This document shows, piece after piece, positions 36,427-44,871 of a stretch of 64,000 nt of DNA. Origin of the DNA: Paenibacillus faecalis (GTDB lineage Bacteria; Bacillota; Bacilli; Paenibacillales; Paenibacillaceae); assembly GCF_900289175.1 (NCBI RefSeq), contig NZ_LT985747.1, forward strand, positions 2,011,912 to 2,075,911. The letters run 5' to 3'. The notes beneath the pieces are model-generated. The model was not told where the DNA came from. It saw only the letters and a list, made by a program, of their open reading frames with translations, and made no database searches. Position numbers and translations under genes: made by a program. The first letter of the stretch is position 1; each line of letters opens with the position of its first letter.

Positions 36427-36995
36427 TGCTAAGTGATATTAATTTACTTCCGCAGCGAGAGCAGCGAAGCATTTTTTTTATACTAGCTTTAGCAATTATT
36501 TTATCCATTGGGCTTATCGGTGGGGGGATACTATTCTATCAGTACCAATCGTTATCGAAAGAAAAAGATGCGAAGCAGTCGGAGAGCAAGATCATTGCGG
36601 AGCAGGTTGATGAAGCAACGGCGCAACTTCTAACAGCTTCTCTCCAATCCATGACAGAACAGTATCAAGAAATTGTAAATACGCTTGTAAAGCTGCCCAT
36701 TCAAACTGTAAAGGTTCTGAATGATATGACGGCTGCTTTGCCGAAAAATGGTTATTTTAAATCGTATACCTATCAAGATACAGGTGCCATTTCGCTGACA
36801 GCAACCTTCAGCAGTATGGAAGAGACAGCACAATACCTCCATCAGCTAAGAGTATCGGATTGGGTGCAGTATATCGAGATTAGCTCTGTTACCAGACAGA
36901 ATAAAGGGACAGAATCCATCCTCTATGAAGCAAATTATACAGTTCAATTGAAAAGAGAAGCTTTTTTGAGTGCGAAAGGAGCTGATGGAAATTGA
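36426..36995 (+). CDS. pilN: type IV pilus assembly protein PilN
   Basis: A 189-residue bitopic protein. The PilM-binding motif INLLPQRE lies at residues 5-12, followed by a single membrane helix (residues 18-38), a coiled-coil-like part and a ferredoxin-like C-terminal domain. It joins the cytoplasmic ring to the outside part of the machine. It overlaps pilM by one base and pilO by four. Confidence 0.88.
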   Translation: MLSDINLLPQREQRSIFFILALAIILSIGLIGGGILFYQYQSLSKEKDAKQSESKIIAEQVDEATAQLLTASLQSMTEQYQEIVNTLVKLPIQTVKVLNDMTAALPKNGYFKSYTYQDTGAISLTATFSSMEETAQYLHQLRVSDWVQYIEISSVTRQNKGTESILYEANYTVQLKREAFLSAKGADGN

Positions 36996-37771
36996 ACGCG
37001 AAACATATGAAAGTGCTTGCTTTAGCCGCGTTAAGTCTGATCGTCCTTTCCGGGTTGTTGATCTTTTACATGAATAAAGTTAGCCCGACGCAAAAAGAAG
37101 TTAGAACTATAGAAAAACAAATGACGCAGGATACAAAATTGTTCGAAACCTTGCAGAAGCAGCTAGAAGAGCAACAGAATGTAAAAGTAGATACGCTAGC
37201 ATTACAACAGAAGGTTCCAGTTCAAGCACTTGTTGATCAATTATTGCTCGACATTAGGGCGCTAGAGAAATCATCTTTGAATACTGTTCAAAATATCGGT
37301 GTTAGTTACTCCCAAACAACGCTGACAGAACTATTTCAAGCTTCGGGGGTGAGTCTAGAGCCCGTAAATTCGAGCACAGAGGCGAATTCAACGAATGAAT
37401 CAACAGCATTGAATTCCAAGGAGACAGAAGAAGAAGCCGAAGCATCACCTTCACCTAATAACGCAAGCGATGAACCTGAGATTTATAAAGTGGAACTCGG
37501 GATGACTGTAAAAACACCAACATTTGCAGATCTCGAGAAATTTATTCTTGGGTTGGAGAACTTAAAGCGCGTTATAAAGGTCGATACGCTAAATATAACG
37601 GAAGAGTCTGATACCTATAGTCTTTCAATTTCTACCTTTTACGTTCCACAAATGGAAGATGTGGTCGAGGAGCTGCCACCAGCATCTTATCCTTTATCAA
37701 GCGGGAAAATAAACCCATTCAACGGAAACAGCCCGACAATCAATACACCAGGAAATGAAGAAAGAGGGTGA
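36992..37771 (+). CDS. pilO: type IV pilus assembly protein PilO
   Basis: A 259-residue bitopic protein with a membrane helix at about residues 7-27, a coiled coil and a ferredoxin-like end. A low-complexity Ser/Glu/Asn linker (residues about 125-165) is inserted in the middle. It starts with TTG after AAAGGAGCTGATGG. PilN and PilO normally form a heterodimer. Confidence 0.83.
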   Translation: MNAKHMKVLALAALSLIVLSGLLIFYMNKVSPTQKEVRTIEKQMTQDTKLFETLQKQLEEQQNVKVDTLALQQKVPVQALVDQLLLDIRALEKSSLNTVQNIGVSYSQTTLTELFQASGVSLEPVNSSTEANSTNESTALNSKETEEEAEASPSPNNASDEPEIYKVELGMTVKTPTFADLEKFILGLENLKRVIKVDTLNITEESDTYSLSISTFYVPQMEDVVEELPPASYPLSSGKINPFNGNSPTINTPGNEERG

Positions 37772-37777
37772 ACTGCT

Positions 37778-39256
37778 ATGTTACTTCGGATTCTTATCGT
37801 TGATGATACGAAATTTATGCGTTTGATGTTAACGGATATATTAATGAAATCCGGGCATGAAGTTGTGGGTCAAGCAGAGAACGGTGTCATTGCCGTCGAC
37901 AAGTTCAGAGAATTGCGGCCTGATCTGGTCATTATGGATATTACGATGCCGGAGATGGACGGAATCACAGCGTTACAGGAGATTAGGGCCATCGACCCGA
38001 AGTCTGTCATTTTAATCTGCTCCGCGATGAGTCAGCGTGATCTCATTTCCAAGGCATTAAAGGCAGGGGCGAACAATTATGTGATGAAGCCGTTTGAACC
38101 TGAGGCTGTGAAGGAAATCATTTTAGAAGTCATGCCGCTGATCGAGAACAATAAAAGAGAGCAGGCCTCCATTTTAGCCTCGGCTAAACCCGAAAATATG
38201 CAAGAACTTGGGTTGGGGGTAGAACAGGTATCTCAATTGCCTAAAATTATAAAGACAGAGACAACAGTTGTATCGGTTGCAGAACAGATCAGTGAACAGG
38301 ATAGCCTAAGTGAAGCAGTCGTAGCGCCGGTAGCAGCCTCTCTTCCAGAACCAGAACTAGAATCACCAATAGAAGCACTAATAAAACATGGCCTAAAAGC
38401 GAAGGATGCCCTTGTCTCGGAAACGCTCGATTTGGCGGAACAAGTAGATTCTGTGTCGGAAGAAAGCCTATCTCAAGAAACGGAAGAAGAGTTCGGCTCA
38501 TTACTTGAAAGTATTAAAAATGCGGCTCCAACGTTATCCACTATGGATCATGAACGAAGTAACGCTGATTTATTGGAAGACATAACAGCTGCATATACGG
38601 AATCTGCAGCTTCGATAATCGCGGAAGATGAGACAAGCATTATTATGAATTCTTTAACAGCTGATACTGCGATTTCATCCCATCATTTAGATGTTGAACA
38701 TGATCATATGCCCGAGGAGTCTAGCTCCGAGTCGACAGAAGAGCAGCAAGCCAGTGCAGAAGCATCTTTAGAGGAAAACATCAAAGAACAGGCCGGAACA
38801 ATTCATGCCGATGAGAGCGAAGCAGATGAACAAGAAGCATCTCCTTTCCGTTCATCGAATCCTGCCGACTGGTTTGAACAAATGATTTATTCCAATTTCA
38901 ATAAAAGGGAGGATGCTGAGATGGCAAGAAATCCGCAAATGTTAGATTCTGAAGTCGGACAGGAACATCATGTGGCAGCAATTGATCAAGCAAGCAGTTC
39001 TAGCCTGCTGCCAGAACTGAAACATAAAAATATGAGGAACTTCGCAAGCAGTATCATGTGCAAGTTCTCAGAACAGGTCGATGAGAAAGAAATGGATTAT
39101 TTCGTTGTCTACAATGAATTTGACAAGTCGATTCGAATCGATATGATCTCTCCCGATGAGAAGCGTAACAAAATTCAATTATCCCTGGACGGGTTCACTT
39201 TTATTATGGAGTGGCTCGAACAGAAGGGTGTGCGCATTGATAAAATCCTAGATTAA
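37778..39256 (+). CDS. CheY-like receiver protein with long acidic linker and unknown C-terminal domain
   Basis: A 492-residue protein. Residues 1-125 are a receiver domain: D9/D10, phospho-acceptor D54 in LVIMDITMPEMDG, and a Lys in NNYVMKPFEPEA. It is followed by roughly 250 residues of acidic, Ser/Glu-rich disordered sequence and a folded C-terminal part of about 80 residues (FASSIMCKFSEQ to WLEQKGVRIDKILD) which I do not recognise. It follows pilO by six bases in the same operon. A role in steering pilus activity, like PilG/PilH in Pseudomonas, is inferred. No cognate kinase is in the cluster. Confidence 0.8.
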   Translation: MLLRILIVDDTKFMRLMLTDILMKSGHEVVGQAENGVIAVDKFRELRPDLVIMDITMPEMDGITALQEIRAIDPKSVILICSAMSQRDLISKALKAGANNYVMKPFEPEAVKEIILEVMPLIENNKREQASILASAKPENMQELGLGVEQVSQLPKIIKTETTVVSVAEQISEQDSLSEAVVAPVAASLPEPELESPIEALIKHGLKAKDALVSETLDLAEQVDSVSEESLSQETEEEFGSLLESIKNAAPTLSTMDHERSNADLLEDITAAYTESAASIIAEDETSIIMNSLTADTAISSHHLDVEHDHMPEESSSESTEEQQASAEASLEENIKEQAGTIHADESEADEQEASPFRSSNPADWFEQMIYSNFNKREDAEMARNPQMLDSEVGQEHHVAAIDQASSSSLLPELKHKNMRNFASSIMCKFSEQVDEKEMDYFVVYNEFDKSIRIDMISPDEKRNKIQLSLDGFTFIMEWLEQKGVRIDKILD

Positions 39257-39286
39257 GAGAATCCATCAAAGTTAAGGAGGACAATC

Positions 39287-39574
39287 ATGAAGAACAAGCA
39301 AATCAGTCAATTAACTTTGTGCGATTCTTATAATCATTCTCAGGTTATACCTATATCCAATGCACGGCAAATCTTTAACAAAATTGTTGAGGTATACTTG
39401 AGCCGAGAAGATATTTATAATTCTTCGAAGTCGTTAAGAGAGTTTCAAGCTTATCAAAAAATTGATAACGACACCTTGCTCATTGTCGTGAGTATCCGTA
39501 GTGATTGGTGGACGCCTTGGAAAGGCATGGTGACGGAGGATGTCTACTTTTATCGGGAACCTTTCGGACAATAA
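39287..39574 (+). CDS. small protein of unknown function at the end of the pilus operon
   Basis: A 95-residue protein without signal peptide or membrane segment. It contains ISNARQIFNKIVEVY and a Trp-rich SIRSDWWTPWKGM block. I do not recognise the family. A strong AAGGAGG site precedes the ATG, and it lies 30 bases after the receiver gene, so it is probably the last gene of the operon. A terminator follows. Confidence 0.7.
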   Translation: MKNKQISQLTLCDSYNHSQVIPISNARQIFNKIVEVYLSREDIYNSSKSLREFQAYQKIDNDTLLIVVSIRSDWWTPWKGMVTEDVYFYREPFGQ

Positions 39575-39589
39575 AGTGCAAAAATGAAT

Positions 39590-39640
39590 GAAGAAGTGGG
39601 CATCTCCAATCAGGGAGAGGCGCGCTTCTTCCTTGTTTAA
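39590..39640 (+). terminator. terminator of the pilus operon
   Basis: GAAGAAG at 39590 pairs with CTTCTTC at 39625-39631, with an inner ATCTCC/GGGAGA stem, followed by CTTGTTT. Confidence 0.65.
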
Positions 39641-39661
39641 TGGCTGGTTAAACGCATTATT

Positions 39662-39688
39662 CAGGGAGAATTGTCATAATTCTCCCTG
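39662..39688. repeat. perfect 11-base inverted repeat
   Basis: CAGGGAGAATT and AATTCTCCCTG flank GTCAT. There is no T-run. It could be a secondary terminator or an operator upstream of the oxidoreductase gene. Confidence 0.5.
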
Positions 39689-39834
39689 TCGTATATCCGG
39701 AATTGGTCAGATTGGCCATCAATAGTAGGACAACTTACACTGGAAATCTCTTGACATTATGCGTTAGCAGTAACATCATTACTTTGTGATTGTTTTCGCT
39801 ATAATGGATATAGTGATTAAGAAAGGATGTCACC

Positions 39835-40962
39835 ATGAAGAAAGTTATCGTCATTGGAGCGGGAATTCTTGGAGCATCGACAGCATACCAGCTGGCGAAA
39901 ATGGGCTCAGAGGTTCTAATTGTAGACCGTAAAGATAAAGGACAAGCTACGGATGCGGCTGCTGGCATCATCTGCCCATGGCTGAGCCAAAGGCGTAATC
40001 AAGCTTGGTACCGGTTGGCGAAGTCTGGCGCCAGGTTGTATCCCGAATGGATTCATGAACTTGAAAGCGAGGGGGAGACTGAAACGGGGTATGCCCAAGT
40101 TGGAGCCCTTAGTGTTCATGAGGATTTGGAGAAAATAAAAGGGATGGAGAAGCGGGCACATATCCGAAAAAAGGATGCACCGGAAATCGGTGAAATTACC
40201 CGTCTGGATGAAAAAGAAACCCATGAGCGGTTTCCTCTTTTAGCAAAAGGCTATCAATCTGTTCATATTAGTGGCGCCGCCCGCGTAGATGGCCGTGCAC
40301 TTCGGGATGCGCTCATCCGATCAGCGCAGCGGAAAGGGGCCGAACTGGTCAAAGGGGATGCTGCACTTCAATATCAGTCGAACCGTGTAACAGGAGTAAC
40401 CGTTAACGGAAACAGCTACTCGTCAGATACGGTTGTTGTTTGTGCAGGTGCATGGGCCAATGAACTGCTGAGGCCATTAGGTATTCATTTCAAGGTGAGT
40501 TTTCAAAAAGCTCAGATTATGCATCTGCAAATTCCTCATCAACAAGACACAGGCATCTGGCCTGTAGTTATGCCGCCGTCTAACCAATATCTGCTCTCTT
40601 TTGACAATCAGAGGCTCGTCATAGGAGCGACTTACGAAGATGAAATTGACGGCTATGACATAAGAGCAACAGCAGGGGGAATGCAGGAAATTTTGAATAA
40701 AGGAATACAAGTGGCACCTGGTTTGGCGAACTGTTCTTTTCAGGAAGTTAGAGTCGGTTTTCGTCCGTATACGCCGGGATTTCTCCCGGTGATCGGTGCT
40801 GTTCCTGGATGGGATGGCCTGATCACAGCTAACGGACTTGGTGCTTCCGGATTGACGATGGGCCCTTTCATTGGGAGCCAGCTGGCAAAAATGGCACTGG
40901 GAGAAGATTTAGATATCGATATCCGTGATTATGATATACTCAATACCATCGAAGAAATCTGA
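39835..40962 (+). CDS. FAD-dependent amino-acid oxidase/dehydrogenase (DAO family)
   Basis: A 375-residue flavoprotein. The FAD-binding motif is VIVIGAGILGASTAYQLAKMG; the GAAR-like and GFRPYTPGFLPVIG segments near the end fit DadA/glycine-oxidase-type members of the DAO family. These oxidise D-amino acids or glycine derivatives. It lies directly upstream of a D-Ala-D-Ser resistance cluster in the same direction, so D-serine or D-alanine are attractive substrates, but this is inference. RBS AGAAAGGATGTCACC precedes the ATG. Confidence 0.8.
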   Translation: MKKVIVIGAGILGASTAYQLAKMGSEVLIVDRKDKGQATDAAAGIICPWLSQRRNQAWYRLAKSGARLYPEWIHELESEGETETGYAQVGALSVHEDLEKIKGMEKRAHIRKKDAPEIGEITRLDEKETHERFPLLAKGYQSVHISGAARVDGRALRDALIRSAQRKGAELVKGDAALQYQSNRVTGVTVNGNSYSSDTVVVCAGAWANELLRPLGIHFKVSFQKAQIMHLQIPHQQDTGIWPVVMPPSNQYLLSFDNQRLVIGATYEDEIDGYDIRATAGGMQEILNKGIQVAPGLANCSFQEVRVGFRPYTPGFLPVIGAVPGWDGLITANGLGASGLTMGPFIGSQLAKMALGEDLDIDIRDYDILNTIEEI

Positions 40963-41048
40963 GACTTGTTTTATGAACAATTTCATGAGCACATGGTGGA
41001 AACAGTGCTAATATATTTTGCAAGATGTTTATACGGGAGATGAAGGAC

Positions 41049-41744
41049 ATGAAGCAAACGACGATACTGATTGCAGAAGATGAGGTAGAGATCGCGGATT
41101 TGATTGAACTGCATTTGAATAAAGAAGGGTATCATTGTATTAAGGCTGCGGACGGACAAGAAGCGCTTCTTGTCGTTCAGAACCATACGATTGATTTGGC
41201 GATTTTAGATATTATGATGCCGAAATTAGATGGTTACGAACTTACACAGCGAATTCGAGAAAAGTACAAGATGCCGATCATCTTTTTGAGTGCGAAAACA
41301 ACGGACCTGGATAAAATTACAGGACTGGTAAGAGGGGCGGATGACTATATGACTAAGCCCTTTAACCCTATGGAATTGGTCGCGCGCGTCAACGCACACC
41401 TTCGTCGTGCCCAGCAATTCAGCCAGTCGACGGAAGAAAGCAGTCCGGTCGTCGAAGCCGGAGGTTTAACCATTTACCCGGATCAGCGTACCGTCAGATT
41501 GTATGGGAAAACCATTGAACTGACTCCAAAGGAGTTCGATATTTTATATTTGTTAGCCAGCTACCCTAAAAAAGTGTTTAGCGCGGAAAATATTTTTCAG
41601 CAAGTTTGGGGAGATGCCTATTTTGATGGCAACAACACCGTTATGGTACACATACGGACCTTGCGTAAAAAACTTGGAGACGATCTTCAAAAGAATAAGT
41701 TGATCAAAACGGTTTGGGGGGTAGGTTATACTTTTAATGGCTAA
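41049..41744 (+). CDS. vanR: VanR-like OmpR-family response regulator
   Basis: A 231-residue regulator. The receiver domain has EDE at 11-13 and the phospho-acceptor in LAILDIMMPKLDGYE; the Lys is in DDYMTKPFNP. A winged helix follows (LTPKEFDILYLLASYP, VWGDAYFDGNNTVMVHIRTLRKKLG), which closely fits VanR proteins. The start ATG 41049 follows GGAGATGAAGG. It overlaps the kinase gene by eight bases. Confidence 0.87.
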   Translation: MKQTTILIAEDEVEIADLIELHLNKEGYHCIKAADGQEALLVVQNHTIDLAILDIMMPKLDGYELTQRIREKYKMPIIFLSAKTTDLDKITGLVRGADDYMTKPFNPMELVARVNAHLRRAQQFSQSTEESSPVVEAGGLTIYPDQRTVRLYGKTIELTPKEFDILYLLASYPKKVFSAENIFQQVWGDAYFDGNNTVMVHIRTLRKKLGDDLQKNKLIKTVWGVGYTFNG

Positions 41745-42828
41745 GATCATACGAAGTTTTCGTTCAAAAATGATTGTTCTATTCGGTGCAAGTATGCTGG
41801 TTTCCGGCTCGATTACCTACTTGATTTATAAAGCACTACAATTTTATTATCACGAACAAGTGAGGGCGGAGCATCCGCTCGCTAATGTCCGTTCTTTTAT
41901 AAGAGAGATAGGGGATGTCAATTTCTTTTTGATTGTATTCATACCGCTGTCGATCTTCTTTTTTTTCATCTTTACGAAACGTTATGGAACTTATTTCAAA
42001 GAGATCTCTGAAGGTATCCATCATCTTGCCAACGGTGACTTTGGCTATCAGGTGAAGCTTTCATCCGGTGATGAGTTCGGGGATATTGCACGGGACATAA
42101 ACTTGGCTAGCGAGAAACTGCAAACAGCTATAAAAGAAGGAGAATTTGCTGAGAGCAGCAAGGATCAATTGGTGCTGAACCTGGCTCATGATTTGCGGAC
42201 ACCGCTTACGTCGGTGCTGGGCTACCTGGATTTTATTTTGAAAGATGAGCATTTGCCTAAAGAGCAAGCAAGACATTATACAAGCATTGCGTATACTAAA
42301 TCTCAACGGTTAGAAAAGCTGATCGATGAACTGTTCGAAATTACGAGAATGAATTACGGCAGGCTGAAGATTGAAAAAAAGCCGCTTGACTTAAGTGAAT
42401 TGCTCAACCAGTTAAACGAAGAATTGTTCCCGTTATACGAAAAGAACAACCTGACAGCTAGACTAAACGTTGATCCGGACTTAATTATTGAAGGAGATGG
42501 AGATTCTCTAGCCCGTGTATTTGAAAATTTGCTATCCAATGCCGTTCGTTATGGGAAAGATGGCAAGTTTATCGATATTAATGGTTATAAAGAAAAGGAT
42601 GGTGTAGTCGTTCAAGTGGTCAATTATGGAGATTGTATTCCACCGGATGATCTGCCCCATATTTTTGATATGTTCTATAAAGGAGACAAAGCCCGATCAA
42701 ATCAGGGGGAAAGCTCTGGGCTTGGCTTATTCATTACTAAAAATATCGTCGAGCAGCATCTTGGCACGGTGTCTGCCGAAAGTGATGTGATCCGTACGCT
42801 CTTTGAGGTACGTTTGCCGCTGACTTAA
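41737..42828 (+). CDS. vanS: VanS-like sensor histidine kinase
   Basis: A 363-residue membrane kinase. Two membrane segments at about residues 9-29 and 64-80 frame a short external loop of roughly 35 residues. HAMP (RYGTYFKEISEGIHHLANGDF) is followed by the H-box LNLAHDLRTPLTSVLGYL and the ATP-binding N, G1 and G2 boxes (ENLLSNAVRYG, DMFYKGD, GLGLFITKNIV). The very small sensor loop is typical for D-Ala-D-Ser type VanS. It pairs with the overlapping VanR. Confidence 0.86.
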   Translation: MAKIIRSFRSKMIVLFGASMLVSGSITYLIYKALQFYYHEQVRAEHPLANVRSFIREIGDVNFFLIVFIPLSIFFFFIFTKRYGTYFKEISEGIHHLANGDFGYQVKLSSGDEFGDIARDINLASEKLQTAIKEGEFAESSKDQLVLNLAHDLRTPLTSVLGYLDFILKDEHLPKEQARHYTSIAYTKSQRLEKLIDELFEITRMNYGRLKIEKKPLDLSELLNQLNEELFPLYEKNNLTARLNVDPDLIIEGDGDSLARVFENLLSNAVRYGKDGKFIDINGYKEKDGVVVQVVNYGDCIPPDDLPHIFDMFYKGDKARSNQGESSGLGLFITKNIVEQHLGTVSAESDVIRTLFEVRLPLT

Positions 42829-42861
42829 GCTTTATGATATTTAAGGAAAACTTTATTTTTT

Positions 42862-42946
42862 ACCCTACTTCTTTTTAAAAAGTATTCTCTATTCTTAATG
42901 ACTGTAAGAGATAGAGAAGCAAAAGAAGTAGGGTTTTTGTTTTTTA
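42862..42946 (+). terminator. intrinsic terminator or attenuator between vanS and the ligase
   Basis: ACCCTACTTCTTTT at 42862-42875 pairs exactly with AAAAGAAGTAGGGT at 42921-42934, with an inner TTCTCTAT/ATAGAGAA stem, followed by a T-rich tail. It ends about ten bases before the ligase ribosome site, so the ligase, vanXY and vanT must be read through it. A weak -10-like TATGAT at 42833 is the only candidate promoter between vanS and the hairpin. Confidence 0.8.
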
Positions 42947-42969
42947 AGTAGAGTTTGGAGGTTTTTAAG

Positions 42970-44022
42970 ATGGAAAAGAAGACAATTGCAGTATTGTTTG
43001 GCGGTTGTTCCAATGAGTATGAAGTGTCGTTAATCTCTGCCGCTTCAGTGATCGAACATATGGACACTGAAAAATATAATCTTGTGTTAGTCGGTATTAC
43101 CAAAGATGGAGTATGGCTTAGATATACGGGAAATGTTGATGATATTCGCAATGACCGCTGGCATACACATCCTGGATGCATCCCTTCATTTTTCTCGCCA
43201 AGCAAAGAAGTGAAGGGGTTGATCGAACTAGTGAATACAGAATACCATGTAACACCGATTGATGTTGTATTCCCGGTGCTTCACGGTAAAAACGGTGAGG
43301 ACGGAACACTGCAAGGGCTTTTGGAGTTATCAGGAATTCCATTTGTCGGATGTGATACGTTATCGTCTGCAATATGCATGGATAAGGAGATAGCGCACAC
43401 GTTAGTGCAAGCTGCAGGTATAAATACACCACGTTCTTTAACGGTATACGAAGATGAAAACATAGAAAATGCAGTGGCAGAAGCAAAAGCTCTGGGTTTT
43501 CCGCTCTATGTCAAACCTGCCAAATCGGGTTCTTCCCTAGGAATTACGAAAGCTCATGATGAGCAAGAACTGGTAGAGGGAGTAGCATTAGCCTTTTCAC
43601 ACGATAACAAAGTGGTGATCGAACAAAATATCGACGGATTTGAGGTGGGCTGTGCAGTTCTGGGCCATGCTGATCCAATGATCGGCGTTGTTGATGAAAT
43701 TGAATTGACGGGGGACTTTTTTGATCATACCGAAAAATACTCCTTGATTGGTTCAAAAATTCACCTTCCGGCTCGCATCGATGCAGACACGACGATCAAG
43801 GTAAAAGAGACCGCGCTAGCTATCTATAAGGTGCTTGGCTGCAAAGGCTTTGCACGGGTTGATATGTTCCTGGCCAAAGATGGCACAATTGTGTTTAACG
43901 AAGTGAACACCATACCGGGGTTTACGTCCAATTCTCGTTATCCGAAAATGCTTTGCGCTAGCGGCATCTCTTATACAGACATTCTGGATCAGCTGATCGA
44001 GCTCGCAGTTTCGGAGGTTTAG
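42970..44022 (+). CDS. vanG: D-alanine-D-serine ligase, VanG-like
   Basis: A 350-residue ATP-grasp ligase that makes D-Ala-D-Ser for peptidoglycan precursors with low vancomycin affinity. It contains VFPVLHGKNGEDGTLQG, GIPFVGCDTLSSAICMDKE and FNEVNTIPGFT. In the omega loop, E255-K256-Y257 in FFDHTEKYSL is the form found in VanC/E/G ligases and not the D-Ala-D-Lac type. From memory it is closest to VanG. The ATG at 42970 follows GGAGG by nine bases. It is followed by vanXY after three bases. Confidence 0.88.
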   Translation: MEKKTIAVLFGGCSNEYEVSLISAASVIEHMDTEKYNLVLVGITKDGVWLRYTGNVDDIRNDRWHTHPGCIPSFFSPSKEVKGLIELVNTEYHVTPIDVVFPVLHGKNGEDGTLQGLLELSGIPFVGCDTLSSAICMDKEIAHTLVQAAGINTPRSLTVYEDENIENAVAEAKALGFPLYVKPAKSGSSLGITKAHDEQELVEGVALAFSHDNKVVIEQNIDGFEVGCAVLGHADPMIGVVDEIELTGDFFDHTEKYSLIGSKIHLPARIDADTTIKVKETALAIYKVLGCKGFARVDMFLAKDGTIVFNEVNTIPGFTSNSRYPKMLCASGISYTDILDQLIELAVSEV

Positions 44023-44025
44023 AGC

Positions 44026-44871
44026 ATGGAAAGCATTTGTCATACTGTCCACCAACCACACCTAGAAAAGATTACAGAAATACCAGTTGAACGTAAAGAC
44101 ATTCACCGTGGACATCTTATTTTGGTCAACCGTGAGCATCATATTCAACTAACTCAACAAGAACTGGATTTGCTCCCGGTTAAAGGCATTCAAGCCTCCG
44201 AAGAATTCAAGCGGAACATGTATCTTGAGCGAGTCTGTTTGCAACAGCTAACTGCTTTATTGCATAAGTGCCAGGCGCTGGACAAGATTGCAGCCGTTAG
44301 TGGCTACCGCTCCAGTACAGAGCAGCGACAGCTTTATGAAGATTCATTACGGGAAAATGGAGAAGTATTTACGTCCAATTATGTTGCCCGTCCTAATGAG
44401 AGTGAGCATCAGACGGGTTTAGCCGTCGACGTGGGAGAAAGCAGCGATGAGATCGATTTTATTCGACCATCTTTTCCTGACCGGGGGGCTTGTAAAATAT
44501 TCAAGCAGCTAGCAGCAGATTACGGATTTATTCAGCGCTATAAAGAGGGCAAGGAGCATATAACCAACATCGCCAATGAACCGTGGCATTTTCGTTATGT
44601 CGGTTTTCCGCACGCGGTGATTATAGAGCAGCTGGATTTATGTTTAGAGGAATATATCTGTTTTTTAAAACAGTATCGTTTTGGGCAGGAGCATCTTTAT
44701 TTCAAGCATGGGAGCGATATGATCGAAATATATTACGTGCCGGCACGAGACTCCGCTACCATAATACCTGTTACGAACCGTAAACGATACAATCTGTCAG
44801 GTACGAACGAGGGCGGATTTATAGTCACAGTATTCCATGAAAAGGGCAGTGGACACTGTGGCATCCAGTAA
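44026..44871 (+). CDS. vanXY: D,D-dipeptidase/D,D-carboxypeptidase, VanXY type
   Basis: A 281-residue zinc peptidase that removes D-Ala-D-Ala dipeptides and terminal D-Ala, leaving D-Ser-ending precursors. Zinc ligands are H128 and D135 in SEHQTGLAVDVG and H188 in NEPWHFRYVG; E185 is the base. No signal peptide is visible, so it is cytoplasmic as other VanXY. It is longer than the roughly 190-residue VanXYC by a C-terminal part of about 70-80 residues of unknown role. Its end overlaps vanT by 35 bases. Confidence 0.85.
   Translation: MESICHTVHQPHLEKITEIPVERKDIHRGHLILVNREHHIQLTQQELDLLPVKGIQASEEFKRNMYLERVCLQQLTALLHKCQALDKIAAVSGYRSSTEQRQLYEDSLRENGEVFTSNYVARPNESEHQTGLAVDVGESSDEIDFIRPSFPDRGACKIFKQLAADYGFIQRYKEGKEHITNIANEPWHFRYVGFPHAVIIEQLDLCLEEYICFLKQYRFGQEHLYFKHGSDMIEIYYVPARDSATIIPVTNRKRYNLSGTNEGGFIVTVFHEKGSGHCGIQ

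Noticed and set aside
42825..43205. 126-codon minus-strand frame across the vanS-ligase gap
   Set aside because: Antisense to the ligase and the terminator; composition is not protein-like.
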